A stretch of DNA of 39,508 nucleotides, taken from contig JACPJE010000013.1 in assembly GCA_016187725.1 (NCBI GenBank), forward strand, positions 1 to 39,508, given 5' to 3'. Source of the stretch: Candidatus Latescibacterota bacterium. Lineage in GTDB: Bacteria > Latescibacterota > UBA2968 > UBA8231. The notes beneath the pieces were generated by a model. That model was not told where the DNA came from. It saw only the letters and a list, made by a program, of their open reading frames with translations, and searched no databases. A program made the translations under genes and the position numbers. Below are positions 14,528 through 24,300 of this stretch, piece after piece; the first letter of the stretch is position 1; the number at the start of each line of letters is the position of its first letter.

Positions 14528-15763
14528 ATGGTAAGTGCACAGGACAAGACGATTATCCGGGAGCTGGCCGCCCAGGTCGCCGACGTCGCCGCACTGCCGG
14601 TGCAGGAACAGAAGCGGAAGATGTGGCGCCAGCTCAACGCATTGCAACCGGCCCGGCCCATGGTGATGATCGACCAGGTCTGCTGGAACGAGATGAACAT
14701 CAACGACGAACTGACCCTCCGCTGCGCCGATCCCGAGTGCCGCGGGTACGAGGACTACCTCCGCCGCACCCTGTACCAGTGGCAGCATTTCCCCGTGGAC
14801 ATGGTGGTCGAGCCCTTTGTGCGGGTGCCCAAGGCCATTCACAACACTGGGTTCGGCATCCGCGTCCAGGAAGACGTCGCGGTGACTGATCCGACCAACT
14901 CGGTGGTGGGGCACAAGTACCTCAACCAGTTCCAGACCGAGGAAGACTTACAGAGGATTCAGATGCCGAAGATCTGTCACGACCCTGCCGAAACTGCGCG
15001 CCGGCTGGAAGTGGCCCACGAGTTGTTCGACAATCTGCTGGAGGTCAAACCCTGGGGGGCCGATCCCTATCTGTCCCTGTGGGACCCCATCAGCACCTGG
15101 ATGGGGGTGGAGAACGCCCTCTACGCCCTGATCGACCGGCCCGAGTACATGCACCAGCTAGTCGACCGCATCACCGAGGGGTATCTGAGCATGCTGGACC
15201 AACTGGAGGAGCAGGGGCTGCTGTGCGGGTCCCAGAGCCTGGTCCACTGCACCGGCGCGTACACCGACGAGTTGCCAGCCCCGGGGTACAACCCGGAGCG
15301 GCCCCGCACCAAGGATCTATGGATGTTCGGTCTGGCGCAGATGTTCTCCACGGTTTCGCCGCAGATGTTCGAAGAGTTCGAGGTGGATTACGCCAGCCGC
15401 ATCTGCGGGCGCTTCGGGTTGGTGTATTACGGCTGCTGCGACCCCCTGGACGGGAAGATGCGCGAGGTACACCTGATCCCCAAGGTGCGCAAGGTCTCGA
15501 TGAGCCCCTGGGTGGACCAGGAACGCGGGGCCACCGAGGTCGGCCGCGACTTCGTCTATTCCCGCAAACCCAGCCCGGCCCTGCTGGCCGTGGATCCCTT
15601 CGACCCAGAACAGGTGCGCGCCGATCTCTTGGCCACCCGCAGGGCCTGCGCGCAACACGGCTGCCCGCTGGAGATCATCCTCAAGGATATCAGCACCGTG
15701 CGCTACGAGCCGGAGCGGCTCTTCCAGTGGGCCAGGGTGGCCATGGAGGTAGCTGGCGCCTGA
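14528..15763 (+). CDS. Uroporphyrinogen decarboxylase-like (URO-D family) protein, probable corrinoid-linked methyltransferase
   Basis: 411 residues with an ATG at 14528 behind GGAGGG. It has the URO-D fold pattern: an N-terminal helical cap, WDPISTWMGVENALYALIDRPEYMHQLVDRITEGYL in the middle (the helix-rich section common to MtaA/MtbA-like proteins) and a VYYGCCDPLDGKM strand, then VRKVSMSPWVDQERGA near the C-terminus. Members outside haem synthesis transfer methyl groups between cobalamin proteins and coenzyme or folate carriers. The YYGCCDP cysteines could bind zinc, as in methyltransferase members. No corrinoid protein gene is adjacent. Length exceeds HemE (~350), arguing against uroporphyrinogen decarboxylation. 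Confidence 0.85.
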   Translation: MVSAQDKTIIRELAAQVADVAALPVQEQKRKMWRQLNALQPARPMVMIDQVCWNEMNINDELTLRCADPECRGYEDYLRRTLYQWQHFPVDMVVEPFVRVPKAIHNTGFGIRVQEDVAVTDPTNSVVGHKYLNQFQTEEDLQRIQMPKICHDPAETARRLEVAHELFDNLLEVKPWGADPYLSLWDPISTWMGVENALYALIDRPEYMHQLVDRITEGYLSMLDQLEEQGLLCGSQSLVHCTGAYTDELPAPGYNPERPRTKDLWMFGLAQMFSTVSPQMFEEFEVDYASRICGRFGLVYYGCCDPLDGKMREVHLIPKVRKVSMSPWVDQERGATEVGRDFVYSRKPSPALLAVDPFDPEQVRADLLATRRACAQHGCPLEIILKDISTVRYEPERLFQWARVAMEVAGA

Positions 15764-15772
15764 GCGGCGCTG

Positions 15773-16876
15773 CTATTGCAGCCGGCCCCGGGCCAGCAGG
15801 GGCCAGATTGTCTCGACTATCCCTTTCCTGATCCCGTAGAGTTCGTCGTGCAGCACCACCGTGGTGTCCACACAGCCGGGGACGAACTCGATCTTGTCCC
15901 CCAGGCGCGGCGCGGAACTGGGGGCGGCCAGCTCCAGTTTGCCGTGTTCGGCTGACAAGGTCAGAGACTGCACCGGGGGCAGGCCCAGGGGCTCGGGCAG
16001 GGCCGAATCCCCGCTCATGGTCTTCTTGCCCGCATCGCAGATGATCCGGGTCGGGGTGGGCCGGCTGGTGGTGGTGGAGAGGATGGTGAGGGCATAGGGG
16101 TGGTCGAGGCCCAGCGTCTGGCGATAGACCACGTCGTTGAAGACCCCGCCCCCGGCCTGGATCTCGGTGATACCCGGGTGGAAAGCGCTCAGCCAATAGG
16201 TCCCGGTGCCCCCGCAACTGACGATCTCCACCGGCAGACCCGCGCCGCGGCACTGCTGGGCCGTGGCGGTGAGCTGCCCCAGCAGGCTGGCGATGAGCTG
16301 TTGCCTTTCCCCGTGGTCCTTGACGCGCAGGGCCGGCGACTCCCAGGTCATCAGCCCGGCGAAACGCAGGCCCGGGCAGGCGGCGATCTGGTGCGCCAGC
16401 GACACCGTGGCCTCGCCGGGGGCCACCCCGGCCCGCTGCATCCCCACGTCCACCTCGATCACCACCCGCAGTTCCACCCCCTTGGCGCAGGCGGCCCGGT
16501 CCAGGGCCTCGGCGTTTTCCATGCTGTCCACCGCCACGGCCACGTCGGCGTGGCGGCGCAGATTGACCAGGCGGGCGATCTTCTGCGCGCCCACGAGCTG
16601 GTTGGCGATGAGCAGGTCGCGGATGCCGGCGGTGGCCATGACCTCGGCCTCGCCGAGTTTGGCACAGGTGAGCCCCAGGGCACCGGCCTCCAGCAGCAGA
16701 TGGGCCAGAGCCGGGGTCTTGATGCCTTTGATATGGGGCCGCCAGTGGACACCCGCCTCGCGGACAATGGTGCGGGCCATGCGGGCGATATTGCCTTCCA
16801 GAATATCCAGGTCCACCAGCAGGGCCGGGGTGTCCAGGGCTTCCTTGGGCTGGCCAATCACACTTTGTTGCACCAT
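15773..16876 (-). CDS. DSD1-like PLP enzyme (D-threonine aldolase/D-serine dehydratase fold III)
   Basis: 367 residues. The N-terminal alanine-racemase-like barrel has LDTPALLVDLDILEGNIARM and the PLP lysine in WRPHIKGIK (Lys50); CGGTGTYW and TEIQAGGGVF form the phosphate-binding part. The C-terminal D-ser-dehydrat domain ends at GRLQ. In characterised members a His and a Cys near the C-terminus bind the catalytic metal; the corresponding stretch here is VPGCVDTTVVLHDE, so the pair is changed to Cys/Asp or lost. It faces the URO-D gene convergently with nine bases between stops. It probably acts on a D-hydroxy-amino acid, but the altered metal site leaves this open. Confidence 0.85.
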   Translation of the reverse strand: MVQQSVIGQPKEALDTPALLVDLDILEGNIARMARTIVREAGVHWRPHIKGIKTPALAHLLLEAGALGLTCAKLGEAEVMATAGIRDLLIANQLVGAQKIARLVNLRRHADVAVAVDSMENAEALDRAACAKGVELRVVIEVDVGMQRAGVAPGEATVSLAHQIAACPGLRFAGLMTWESPALRVKDHGERQQLIASLLGQLTATAQQCRGAGLPVEIVSCGGTGTYWLSAFHPGITEIQAGGGVFNDVVYRQTLGLDHPYALTILSTTTSRPTPTRIICDAGKKTMSGDSALPEPLGLPPVQSLTLSAEHGKLELAAPSSAPRLGDKIEFVPGCVDTTVVLHDELYGIRKGIVETIWPLLARGRLQ

Positions 16877-16972
16877 CGCTGACCTCGCGCGCCGCCCGGA
16901 ATGAGCGGCCGGTTACTCTTCAGTAGTTTTCCATCGGCCGGGGCCAACCTCAGAGGAGGAAACCGAGGTTTC

Positions 16973-17962
16973 TTAATAGATCTCCCGGATGACCAGGTAA
17001 CACAGGGCCGCGATGCCCGCCGAACAGGGGATGGTGAGCACCCAGGCGATGATCACCTCCCTGGCCACCCCCCAGCGCACCGCCGAGAAGCGCTGCGTGG
17101 TCCCCACCCCGATGATCCCCCCGGTGATGGTGTGGGTGGTGCTGACCGGAATACCGGCCATCGAAGCCCCGATGAGGGAAACCGCCGCCGCGGTCTCGGC
17201 GCAGAACCCGCCGATGGGTTGCAACTTGGTGATCTTCATGCCCATGGTTTTGACGATGCGCCACCCCCCCGAGAGGGTGCCCAGGGCAATGGCCGCGTAC
17301 GCGGCGAAGATCACCCAGGTGGGGATGTAGAATTCCGGCCCCAGGTGCCCGGAGGTGAAGAGCACCAGGGCGATGATGCCCATGGTTTTCTGCGCGTCGT
17401 TGGTGCCGTGGCCAAAACTGTAGATGGCCGCCGAGAGCAACTGCAGTTTGCGGAAGTATACCCCTACTTTGTGCGGACTGGAGTTGCGGAAGGTCCACAA
17501 TGCCCCGAGCATCAGCAGCAACCCCAGGAGCCACCCGATCAGGGGGGAGAGCACGATGAACAGGGCGATCTTCTCCAGCCCCTCCGGGATGAGCGCCGAG
17601 AACCCTCCCTTCATCACCGCCGCCCCGGACAGGCCGCCGATCAGGGCGTGGGATGAACTCGAAGGCAGGCCCAGGTACCAGGTGATCAGGTTCCAGGCGA
17701 TGGCCCCCAGCAGGCCGCAGAGAATCACCTGCTCGTCGACCGCCGCCGGCTGCACCACCCCCTTGCCAACCGTCTTGGCCACGCTCACGCCAAACCCGAA
17801 GGCCGCGGCGAAATTGAAGAAGGCCGCCCAGATCACGGCGTACTTGGGCGAGAGCACCCGGGTCGAGACGATGGTGGCCACTGAATTGGCCGCGTCGTGA
17901 AAACCGTTGACGAAGTCGAAGATGAGCGCCACGACAATGATGAGAACAACCATTTCCAACAT
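16973..17962 (-). CDS. pit: PiT family inorganic phosphate transporter
   Basis: 329 residues, nearly all hydrophobic, about ten membrane segments. The duplicated PiT signatures are present: DFVNGFHDAANSVAT near the N-terminus and YSFGHGTNDAQKTMG in the second half, each with the GxxDAxx core, plus PVSTTHTITGGIIG near the C-terminus. It imports inorganic phosphate using a cation gradient. The usual DUF47/PhoU-like partner is not next to it. The start (ATG at 17960-17962) has no strong ribosome-binding site, and the upstream 150 bases to the plus-strand promoter-like site contain no gene. Confidence 0.95.
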   Translation of the reverse strand: MLEMVVLIIVVALIFDFVNGFHDAANSVATIVSTRVLSPKYAVIWAAFFNFAAAFGFGVSVAKTVGKGVVQPAAVDEQVILCGLLGAIAWNLITWYLGLPSSSSHALIGGLSGAAVMKGGFSALIPEGLEKIALFIVLSPLIGWLLGLLLMLGALWTFRNSSPHKVGVYFRKLQLLSAAIYSFGHGTNDAQKTMGIIALVLFTSGHLGPEFYIPTWVIFAAYAAIALGTLSGGWRIVKTMGMKITKLQPIGGFCAETAAAVSLIGASMAGIPVSTTHTITGGIIGVGTTQRFSAVRWGVAREVIIAWVLTIPCSAGIAALCYLVIREIY

Positions 17963-18079
17963 AGAGCCTCTAGATCCTTAGTTTATAGACTGCACCGGCA
18001 AAGTATAGGATATCCGCAGGCAAACACCAACCTTCCGGGCCTGGTTGGCTCGGCCACTTGGACTATTTCTCTACCGGGC

Positions 18080-18108
18080 TTGTCCTGTGGCGCTATTTGT
18101 GATACGAT
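18080..18108 (+). promoter_or_regulatory. Promoter-like TTGTCC-17-TACGAT
   Basis: TTGTCC (18080-18085) and TACGAT (18103-18108) are separated by 17 bases. The site points into the remnant at 18149-18415, so it may be the surviving promoter of a deleted gene. Confidence 0.35.
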
Positions 18109-18148
18109 AGAACGGTGCGTTTTCGGCCCCCTCAGGCCATTGGGGTGA

Positions 18149-18415
18149 AGGATACCCCACCCCAACGACCTCTTCTCCGCCCTGAACACCGGGCAGAGGG
18201 CCGTCCTCGGTTATCCGCTGCCGCAGAGCCGGCGCACCTATCATATCGCCGGCAAGGACTACACCGCCGACTGGCTGGGCAACGTGGTCATCGAGATGTC
18301 CCCCCCTGGTGTGCGGCATCCCATCTACCGCCGCCGCCCGTGGCTGGAAGCGTCCCTGCACTTCGACTCGGCCCACCGCTGGCAGGAAGCAGTGGCAGCG
18401 CTAATTCTATGGTGA
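18149..18415 (+). pseudogene. Unrecognised protein fragment, C-terminal end
   Basis: An open frame with no start codon reads NDLFSALNTGQRAV, GYPLPQSRRTYHIAGKDYTA, DWLGNVVIEMSPP and RRPWLEASLHFDSAHRW, ending at a TGA at 18413. The composition looks like real protein and not like a shadow ORF, and the only competing frame is Arg/Pro-rich. I do not recognise the family. A plausible promoter precedes it and the frame is closed by TGA just upstream, so it appears to be the tail of a gene whose front was deleted. It ends 16 bases before the convergent sialidase. Confidence 0.35.
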
Positions 18416-18431
18416 GCCGCACCTCAGCGAC

Positions 18432-19616
18432 TCAGTCGACCCGCAGCTTCAGCCGCAGCATGCGCTGCAGCTTGGGTTCGTACCCGTGGCCGAAGAAACC
18501 AAAGATGTACTCAAACTCCTGCGCCCCCGTCTGGACAAAGCGCCCATTCATCGCGCAGTGGTGGGTATTGAAGGCATGGCCCTCGTGGTCGCGCTGGACC
18601 AGGTGTTCCGGCTTCCAGGTGTGGCCCTGATCGAAGCTGCGGGCCAGGTTCAGGCCGAAAAGTTCCTTCTCCGGCAAGTAGTAATAGGTCCGCGAATAGG
18701 GGAGCCGGCAGCCAATTAGGAACGATCCATCGGGCAGCACCAGCCCCATGCCGATGGTGGCCCCGGTGCCGGGAAGATCGGTCGGCTCAGGGGCCGTCCA
18801 GGTTTCGCCTTCGTCCCCGGACTCCGAGCGGAAAAACCAGGTGTCGGCCCTGCCGCCGCCCGGCACGCCGCGCCCAAGGCCTTCGCGGCCGCGGATGATG
18901 GAGATGATCCGGCCCTCGCAGGTATGAAATAGCGTCTGCTCGTTAAAGCCGGCCGGCTGCGCGGGGTTGTCCCGGATGGCCAGGTCCGGCTCGTACGCGA
19001 CGGTGACAAACCGCCAGGTCCTGCCCTCGTCGTCGCTGAGCAACACCCCGCAGCGCCAGTTCTCGCCCCTCTTGTCGAGGCCCCACATGGTGAAGAGCAG
19101 CCGGCCCGAGGGCAGTTGCAGGCCGCCTTCGAGGAACTGCTCCCCCATGAAGGTCCCCGAAGGCCACTCGGCGATGTCGATGCTGGACGCGCCTTTTTCC
19201 CGGCGCGCGTACAAGAGCGTGTAATCGCGCATGGACATGTCGCGATGGCGCGTCCCGCCATCGCCTTCGAGCACCTGGTGAATGCCCGTGTACAACACGG
19301 TGCCGGCTCGGGTCCAGAAGAAAGGGCCAAAGCCGAAGCTCTCTCTCCTCAGATTCTTTACCCGGGGCAGGGTCACCAGTTCGGGGGTACTCCAGGTCTT
19401 GCCCCCGTCCCGGGTGCACACCACGTGGTCGTGGGTGCCCACCCAGTCGTCCTCGACGTAATCGGCGATCAGGCTGTGGCCAAAGCGGAAACTTATCGCC
19501 CCGTCGTCTTCCTCGAACAGGACGCCGCCGATCACGTCGCTGTACCCCTGTTCCCGCAGATCCAGGAAGGTCTCCAAACCAGTGATGACCATTTGGTTGC
19601 GGTGCGTATCCGCCAT
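18432..19616 (-). CDS. Exo-sialidase/BNR-repeat family protein
   Basis: 394 residues from the ATG at 19614-19616 (an upstream in-frame start at 19700 lies in non-coding-looking sequence). Four Asp-box motifs of the six-bladed sialidase propeller are visible: TRDGGKTW (~68-75), SDDEGRTW, SGDEGETW and SFDQGHTW. A FTMWGLDKRGENWRCG segment and C-terminal RMLRLKLRVD complete the fold. No signal peptide is seen, so it is cytoplasmic or exported by another route. Many proteins of this family in uncultivated bacteria are not proven sialidases; the catalytic Arg triad and Tyr/Glu pair cannot be confirmed by eye. Confidence 0.87.
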   Translation of the reverse strand: MADTHRNQMVITGLETFLDLREQGYSDVIGGVLFEEDDGAISFRFGHSLIADYVEDDWVGTHDHVVCTRDGGKTWSTPELVTLPRVKNLRRESFGFGPFFWTRAGTVLYTGIHQVLEGDGGTRHRDMSMRDYTLLYARREKGASSIDIAEWPSGTFMGEQFLEGGLQLPSGRLLFTMWGLDKRGENWRCGVLLSDDEGRTWRFVTVAYEPDLAIRDNPAQPAGFNEQTLFHTCEGRIISIIRGREGLGRGVPGGGRADTWFFRSESGDEGETWTAPEPTDLPGTGATIGMGLVLPDGSFLIGCRLPYSRTYYYLPEKELFGLNLARSFDQGHTWKPEHLVQRDHEGHAFNTHHCAMNGRFVQTGAQEFEYIFGFFGHGYEPKLQRMLRLKLRVD

Positions 19617-19718
19617 GGCTGTCGTCTCTGTGTACGATTTGTGAGATCCTGCTTGACACACGCATAAAATAGGCGTTTTGTACGTCCCGAACCTACTCAC
19701 CCTGACCCACCACCGCCA

Positions 19719-19808
19719 GAAGTGGTCGGGGTCCAGCTCGCAGGCAGCAAGCTGCTGCCCGAGGACAAGGTCGCCAAAGAACTGCAGGCGCGCTACGGGT
19801 GCCGATAA
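19719..19808 (+). pseudogene. Unrecognised C-terminal fragment
   Basis: A 29-codon open stretch reading EVVGVQLAGSKLLP, then EDKVAKELQARYGCR and TAA. It has the alternating hydrophobic/charged pattern of a genuine C-terminal helix and no start codon or ribosome-binding site. It sits alone in the 336-base gap between the sialidase and the sigma gene. I take it as another stump of a deleted gene; the family is unknown. Confidence 0.3.
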
Positions 19809-19893
19809 CGGCTTCAGCCCTGACCCTTCTCCACCTTCCCCACCTCGCGCATCCCCAGGGTGACGCTCCTCTTTGGGCGTTCAGTTCTGGACC

Positions 19894-19918
19894 GAACCTT
19901 TCGCCCTTTCTTTTCGTC
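19894..19918 (+). promoter_or_regulatory. ECF-type promoter GAACC-16-CGTC upstream of sigma-HEAT gene
   Basis: GAACC (19894-19898) and CGTC (19915-19918) are 16 bases apart, the layout of many ECF sigma promoters (AAC in -35, CGT in -10). It lies about 35 bases before the GTG start of the sigma gene, so the factor may drive its own transcription. Related sites occur at 21047-21071 and 25000-25023. Confidence 0.5.
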
Positions 19919-19952
19919 AATCTATCTGGAACACTGAACCAGGTGACGCAAC

Positions 19953-21044
19953 GTGCAGGAAGACCGAGAATTGGTTGCCAAGGCCCTGGCCGGTGGACCG
20001 GAAGCCTTCGGGCCTATTGTGGAACAGTACCAGGGGACCGTATTCGCCGTCGCCTTGTCTCGCCTGGGGAATTTCCACGAGGCTGAGGATGTTGCCCAGC
20101 AGGTCTTCGTCGAGGCATTTCAACGCCTTGGCCGGCTCAGAGATCCTGCCCGGTTGGGTGCTTGGCTTCGCTCCGCGACGGTCAATCGCTGTATTGACCT
20201 GTTGCGCCGCAACAAGGAGGATCTGGGGCTGGACCCGGAGGAATTGGCGAGCCACGGGCCATCGCCGGAGGAGAAGCTGGAGCGCAGGGAAGTACGGGAT
20301 CAGGTGATGGCCGCGATCTCCCGCCTTCCCCCGAAGCAGCGGGAAACCGTGACCCTATTCTATATCAGCGGCCACTCGATTCAGGAAATCGCGGCGTTGC
20401 AGGGAGTGCCCACCGGCAGCATCAAACGGCGTCTGTATGACGCACGTGCGAGATTGAGGGAGGAAATGCTCGAAATGGTTGATACCACTTTGAAGGCCGA
20501 AGCACCAAAGGAGGATTTCTCCAAGCGGGTGTTTGAACTGCTCAACCGAAAAGGTCTCTCGCAGGAGCCCTCTGTGGCTGAAGTGCCCGGCATTGTCTCA
20601 GAACTCAGAACCATCGGCATCAAGGGCGTGGAAGGGCTGGTCCAGGCCCTGAGGGCGCCTGATTGGCAGACGCGCACCACGGCGCTGTGGATGATCAAGG
20701 AATCCGGCGTAGCGCCCGAGCCGGCCGTGGACCTGCTCAAGCAACTGCTCACCGATACGAATCAGCGGGTGCGGGGCTCCGTCCCCGCTGCGCTCTTGTC
20801 GTTGAGGGTGGGGGAAGAGCGGAAACGGCAGGAGTTCCTGCCGCTCATCGTCCCCCTAATGGCAGACCCGGCGAAGGAGGTGCGTCGGGGTGTGGCGTCC
20901 ATGCTTCGGGGTTGGGCTGCGGACGTGCCTTTGGAGGCCGCTGCTCGGGCGCTGGCCAAAGAGATGAATGGCGGGGTGCGCAGATACCTGGCGTCCGTCA
21001 TTCTGGGGATTCTCGAATACTGCGAAAAAAAAGCGGCACCCTGA
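19953..21044 (+). CDS. ECF-like sigma-70 factor with C-terminal HEAT-repeat domain
   Basis: 363 residues from GTG at 19953 with AGGTGA upstream. Residues ~8-95 are sigma region 2 (FGPIVEQYQGTVFAVAL, AEDVAQQVFVEAFQRL, LRSATVNRCIDLLRR). Residues ~120-180 are region 4 (LPPKQRETVTLFYISGHSIQEIAALQGVPTGSIKRRLYDARARLRE). After a ~40-residue linker, residues ~220-360 form paired helices typical of HEAT repeats (WQTRTTALWMIKESG, RVRGSVPAALLSL, EVRRGVASMLRGWA, GVRRYLASVILGILEY). Normal ECF factors stop near 190 residues, so the tail is an addition, probably a protein-interaction module replacing or binding an anti-sigma. No anti-sigma gene is adjacent. Downstream lies the convergent secreted protein. 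Confidence 0.9.
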   Translation: MQEDRELVAKALAGGPEAFGPIVEQYQGTVFAVALSRLGNFHEAEDVAQQVFVEAFQRLGRLRDPARLGAWLRSATVNRCIDLLRRNKEDLGLDPEELASHGPSPEEKLERREVRDQVMAAISRLPPKQRETVTLFYISGHSIQEIAALQGVPTGSIKRRLYDARARLREEMLEMVDTTLKAEAPKEDFSKRVFELLNRKGLSQEPSVAEVPGIVSELRTIGIKGVEGLVQALRAPDWQTRTTALWMIKESGVAPEPAVDLLKQLLTDTNQRVRGSVPAALLSLRVGEERKRQEFLPLIVPLMADPAKEVRRGVASMLRGWAADVPLEAAARALAKEMNGGVRRYLASVILGILEYCEKKAAP

Positions 21045-21369
21045 CCGAACCTTTGCGCGCCGGCCTTCGACAGTACGAGTAGCATACCGCGATAGACGAT
21101 TTGACGGTAAAAGGTGCCTGATCTGCTGGACGCAACGAGTGCCCGTTGGGCGCAGGTGGATCGGTCACTCCCGGGGGTACGCGGCGGCACACCGCGCCTC
21201 GGGCCGTCTCCCTGATCCGCTCCAGGCCATCCAGTTCGCTGCTTCGACGCAGTCGCACTGCAGGATCATACAGATGCCACTGAAGCTGCAGGCCGGCTGA
21301 GTTTCAGCGCAACGGCCCTCCATCCTTACCCCCATGCGCCTCCCGGGTGGCAGACAGCTCAAGGTCAGC
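21045..21369. other. Convergent intergenic gap with ECF-like site
   Basis: 325 bases between the stops of the sigma-HEAT gene and the secreted protein. GAACC (21047-21051) and CGAC (21068-21071), 16 bases apart, repeat the pattern seen in front of the sigma gene, but no convincing gene follows on the plus strand. Short open stretches exist and none is recognisable. No clear terminator hairpin with a T-tract was found. Confidence 0.3.
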
Positions 21370-24300
21370 TCACTTGACCAGTGCCATCTTGCGCGAGCGC
21401 ACCTGACCCCCGAACTCCAGGGTGTAGATGTAGGTGCCGGCCGAGAGGGCACCGGCCTGGAAGGATAGATTGTACTGGCGGCTGGCTTCGGCCATCCCGT
21501 CGAAAAGGACCGCCACCTGCTGGCCCAAGGTGTTGTACACCCGCACCGTGGCGCGGCCCCCCGATGGCACGGCAAAACCGAGCTGGGTGTTCGGGTTGAA
21601 GGGGTTGGGGTAGTTGCCCAGGAGCGCCAGCGCTCGCGGCAGCACCTCTTCTTCCTCTTCCACGGCGGTGATCGACCCCGGAGAGAGGATCAGGTTGATC
21701 TCTGAGGCCCCCCCGTTCAGCACCAGGGCCTCGGCCTGGGCAAAGCTCGACACATTGCCGTTGTAGGCTCCCCCCAAACCTAGCTTGCTGGCGTACACCC
21801 GGTACTCTCCAGGGGCCACTCCAGACAACTCGAAGCTGCCGTCGATCCCCGTCTGCCCAAAGGCCACTGGCTTGGCCGCCGCGTCGAGCAGGTACACCGT
21901 GGCTCCCTGGACCGCGTTGCCGTCGGCGGCGTTCACCTTGCCGTATACCGACGCTGGGCTGGAACTACTAGGACCAGTGGATTCGGCACCTTTGCCTCCG
22001 GCCGGGCTGGCGCTGGGGACTCCCGCATCGGCTGCGGCCAGCCTCCAGAAATACGCCGGGGCCAGCACGAAATCGATCCCGGCGGCTGGCTGCTGGCCGT
22101 CGACGTGGACCGGGGTGGACAACTCGGGGGCATAGGTGGCGTCGTAATACACGCCGATGCAGCCGGGCGCAAAACTCATCACCACGTAGTCGCCCGGCGC
22201 CAGGCCGCGCAGGGTGTAGGTGCCATCCGGCGCGGTGACCGCCGTGTAGCGCACATCAGGGTTGGGCTGGCCATCGGCGAGCGGATAGGCCAGCACCACG
22301 GCCACCTCGGGGGGAGCGGCATTGGAGAAGTCGGCGCCGGTGACCTCGGTGGCCGGCGGCACGGCCGAATCCCACGCCGGGGCCGGGGCCCGGGAGGACA
22401 GGGGCACGGGCCCGCCGTAGTCGACCTTCACCGCGCCAGTGATGAGGCCCTCCCCTTGGTGCAACTGGGAGAGGGCCATGTTGAGGGTGACCACCTCGCC
22501 GCCGACCACCTCGATCGGCGCCGCCGAGCTGGCGTTGGCCATATCGACGTGCTCGGCAGCGGCGCCGCTGGCGTACACCGCCAGCGAGTACTGGCCCTCG
22601 GGGATATAGGTCAGCTCGAAGTGGCCGGCCTCGTCCGTAATCGCGTACACGGCGAACTGGCGGAAAGGGGCGTCCGCGACGTAGTCCCGCGCCACCGGCG
22701 CCAGTTCGACGTAGGCGCGCGCCTGGGGCGCACCGCTGGCAGCGTCGGTGATCGTCCCCTCGACCTTGCCGTACAGGGGGCGCACCACCAGGTTGAAGTC
22801 GATGCCTTCGCGCACTTCCCCCTCGGCCAGCGCCACCGGGGTCAGGGACTCAGGAGCGCTGGCCCCCTCGTACCAGCCCTGTCCGTACAGTTCGCCGGTG
22901 CCGTAGGAGGCGTGGACGGCGTAGACCCCGGCCGGCAGCCGCTCCACCCGGTACGCGCCCTGGCTGTCGGTCTGGGCGTAGGCCCACAGGGTGGCAGGCT
23001 GGGACGGATCGATGACCGCGGCCGCGGGCCTCACCTCGATGAAAGCCCAGGGGAGCGCCTGTCCGTGGCTGTCGCGCACCACCCCCGCCAGACTGGCCGT
23101 GCCGATCTGGACGGGCAGGGTCAGGTCGATATTCGCCAACCGCTCATCAGCGCCCAGGGGGATCGGCGTCGCGTCGGCGGGTGAGATAGCATCCTGGTAC
23201 CAGCGCTGCACGTATTCCCAGCCGCTCTGGGTTGCCGCCGAAACCAGGTACGTGCCGGCGGGCAACTCCTCGACCGCGTAATTGCCTTCCTTGTCCGTGA
23301 CGGCATAGGCCCAGATGCTGGGCCGCCCGAACCCGATCCCCGTGGTGCTCGACCCTGGTTCCTCGGTGCTGATCCCCCACTGCGCCGCGTCCTGCACCGC
23401 GACAAAAGCCTCGGCGACCGGCTGCCCCTGGCGGTCGGTCACCCGGCCGGAGACGGCGCTCTGCAACACTGGTATGCTCAACGTCAGGTCGATGCCCGGA
23501 GTCTCGACGTCGAAGGTCACTGCCACGGGCGTGGCCTGCGCAAAATCGTCGGCCCCGTCGTACCACTGGTTGGTGTAGTACCAGCGGCTCGAAGCCTGCG
23601 CCTGCACATAGTAGCTGCCAGTGCCCAAGCCACCGATGCGATAAAAGCCCGTCTCATCCGAGATCGCCCAACCACCCGAGGGCGCGATGAACCCGCCGCG
23701 CGGCATGCCGATGGGGTCCACGGGCATCGGCTCGGTCGCCACCCCATCCGGGGCGGGCTCCGCCGGAACCACCTCGCCGCCCTTCTTCTGGCCAGTCGAA
23801 TCCATGGGCATTGGCATCGGCACTGGCATGATCTCGTACACGTAGGCCTGGACGTAGGCGCCGGCGATGGGCACACCTTCCGCGTTGCGCACGTACCCGG
23901 TGATCGAGCCCCCCGTGGCCAGGCTGAAATCGATATGATCGGCCTGGGTTGCCTCCGCCACCTCGACCCGGGTCGCCTGGTCCGGGGAAGAGGCATTGTC
24001 GAAGAACTCGGGCATGGCGCCGCTGGCCCAGACCTCGACTACGTACCTGCCGCTGGGAAGGCCGGAGACGAGGTAGGTGCCGTCTTCGCCGGTCTGGGTC
24101 ATGCTGTAGATAAAGGGGTTGTCGGGCGAGAATACGTGGACGTTGGCCCCGTAGATAGGATGGCCGTCCGCTTCGAAGCGGACCGTGCCGGCAATGCTGC
24201 CGGTGCCGGCCGAGAGGGGCTCCATGACAAAGTCGATGCCCTCGGTCGCCTCTCCTTCGGCGACCTTCACCGGGACAGCATCGGACAGGTCCCTGGCGCC

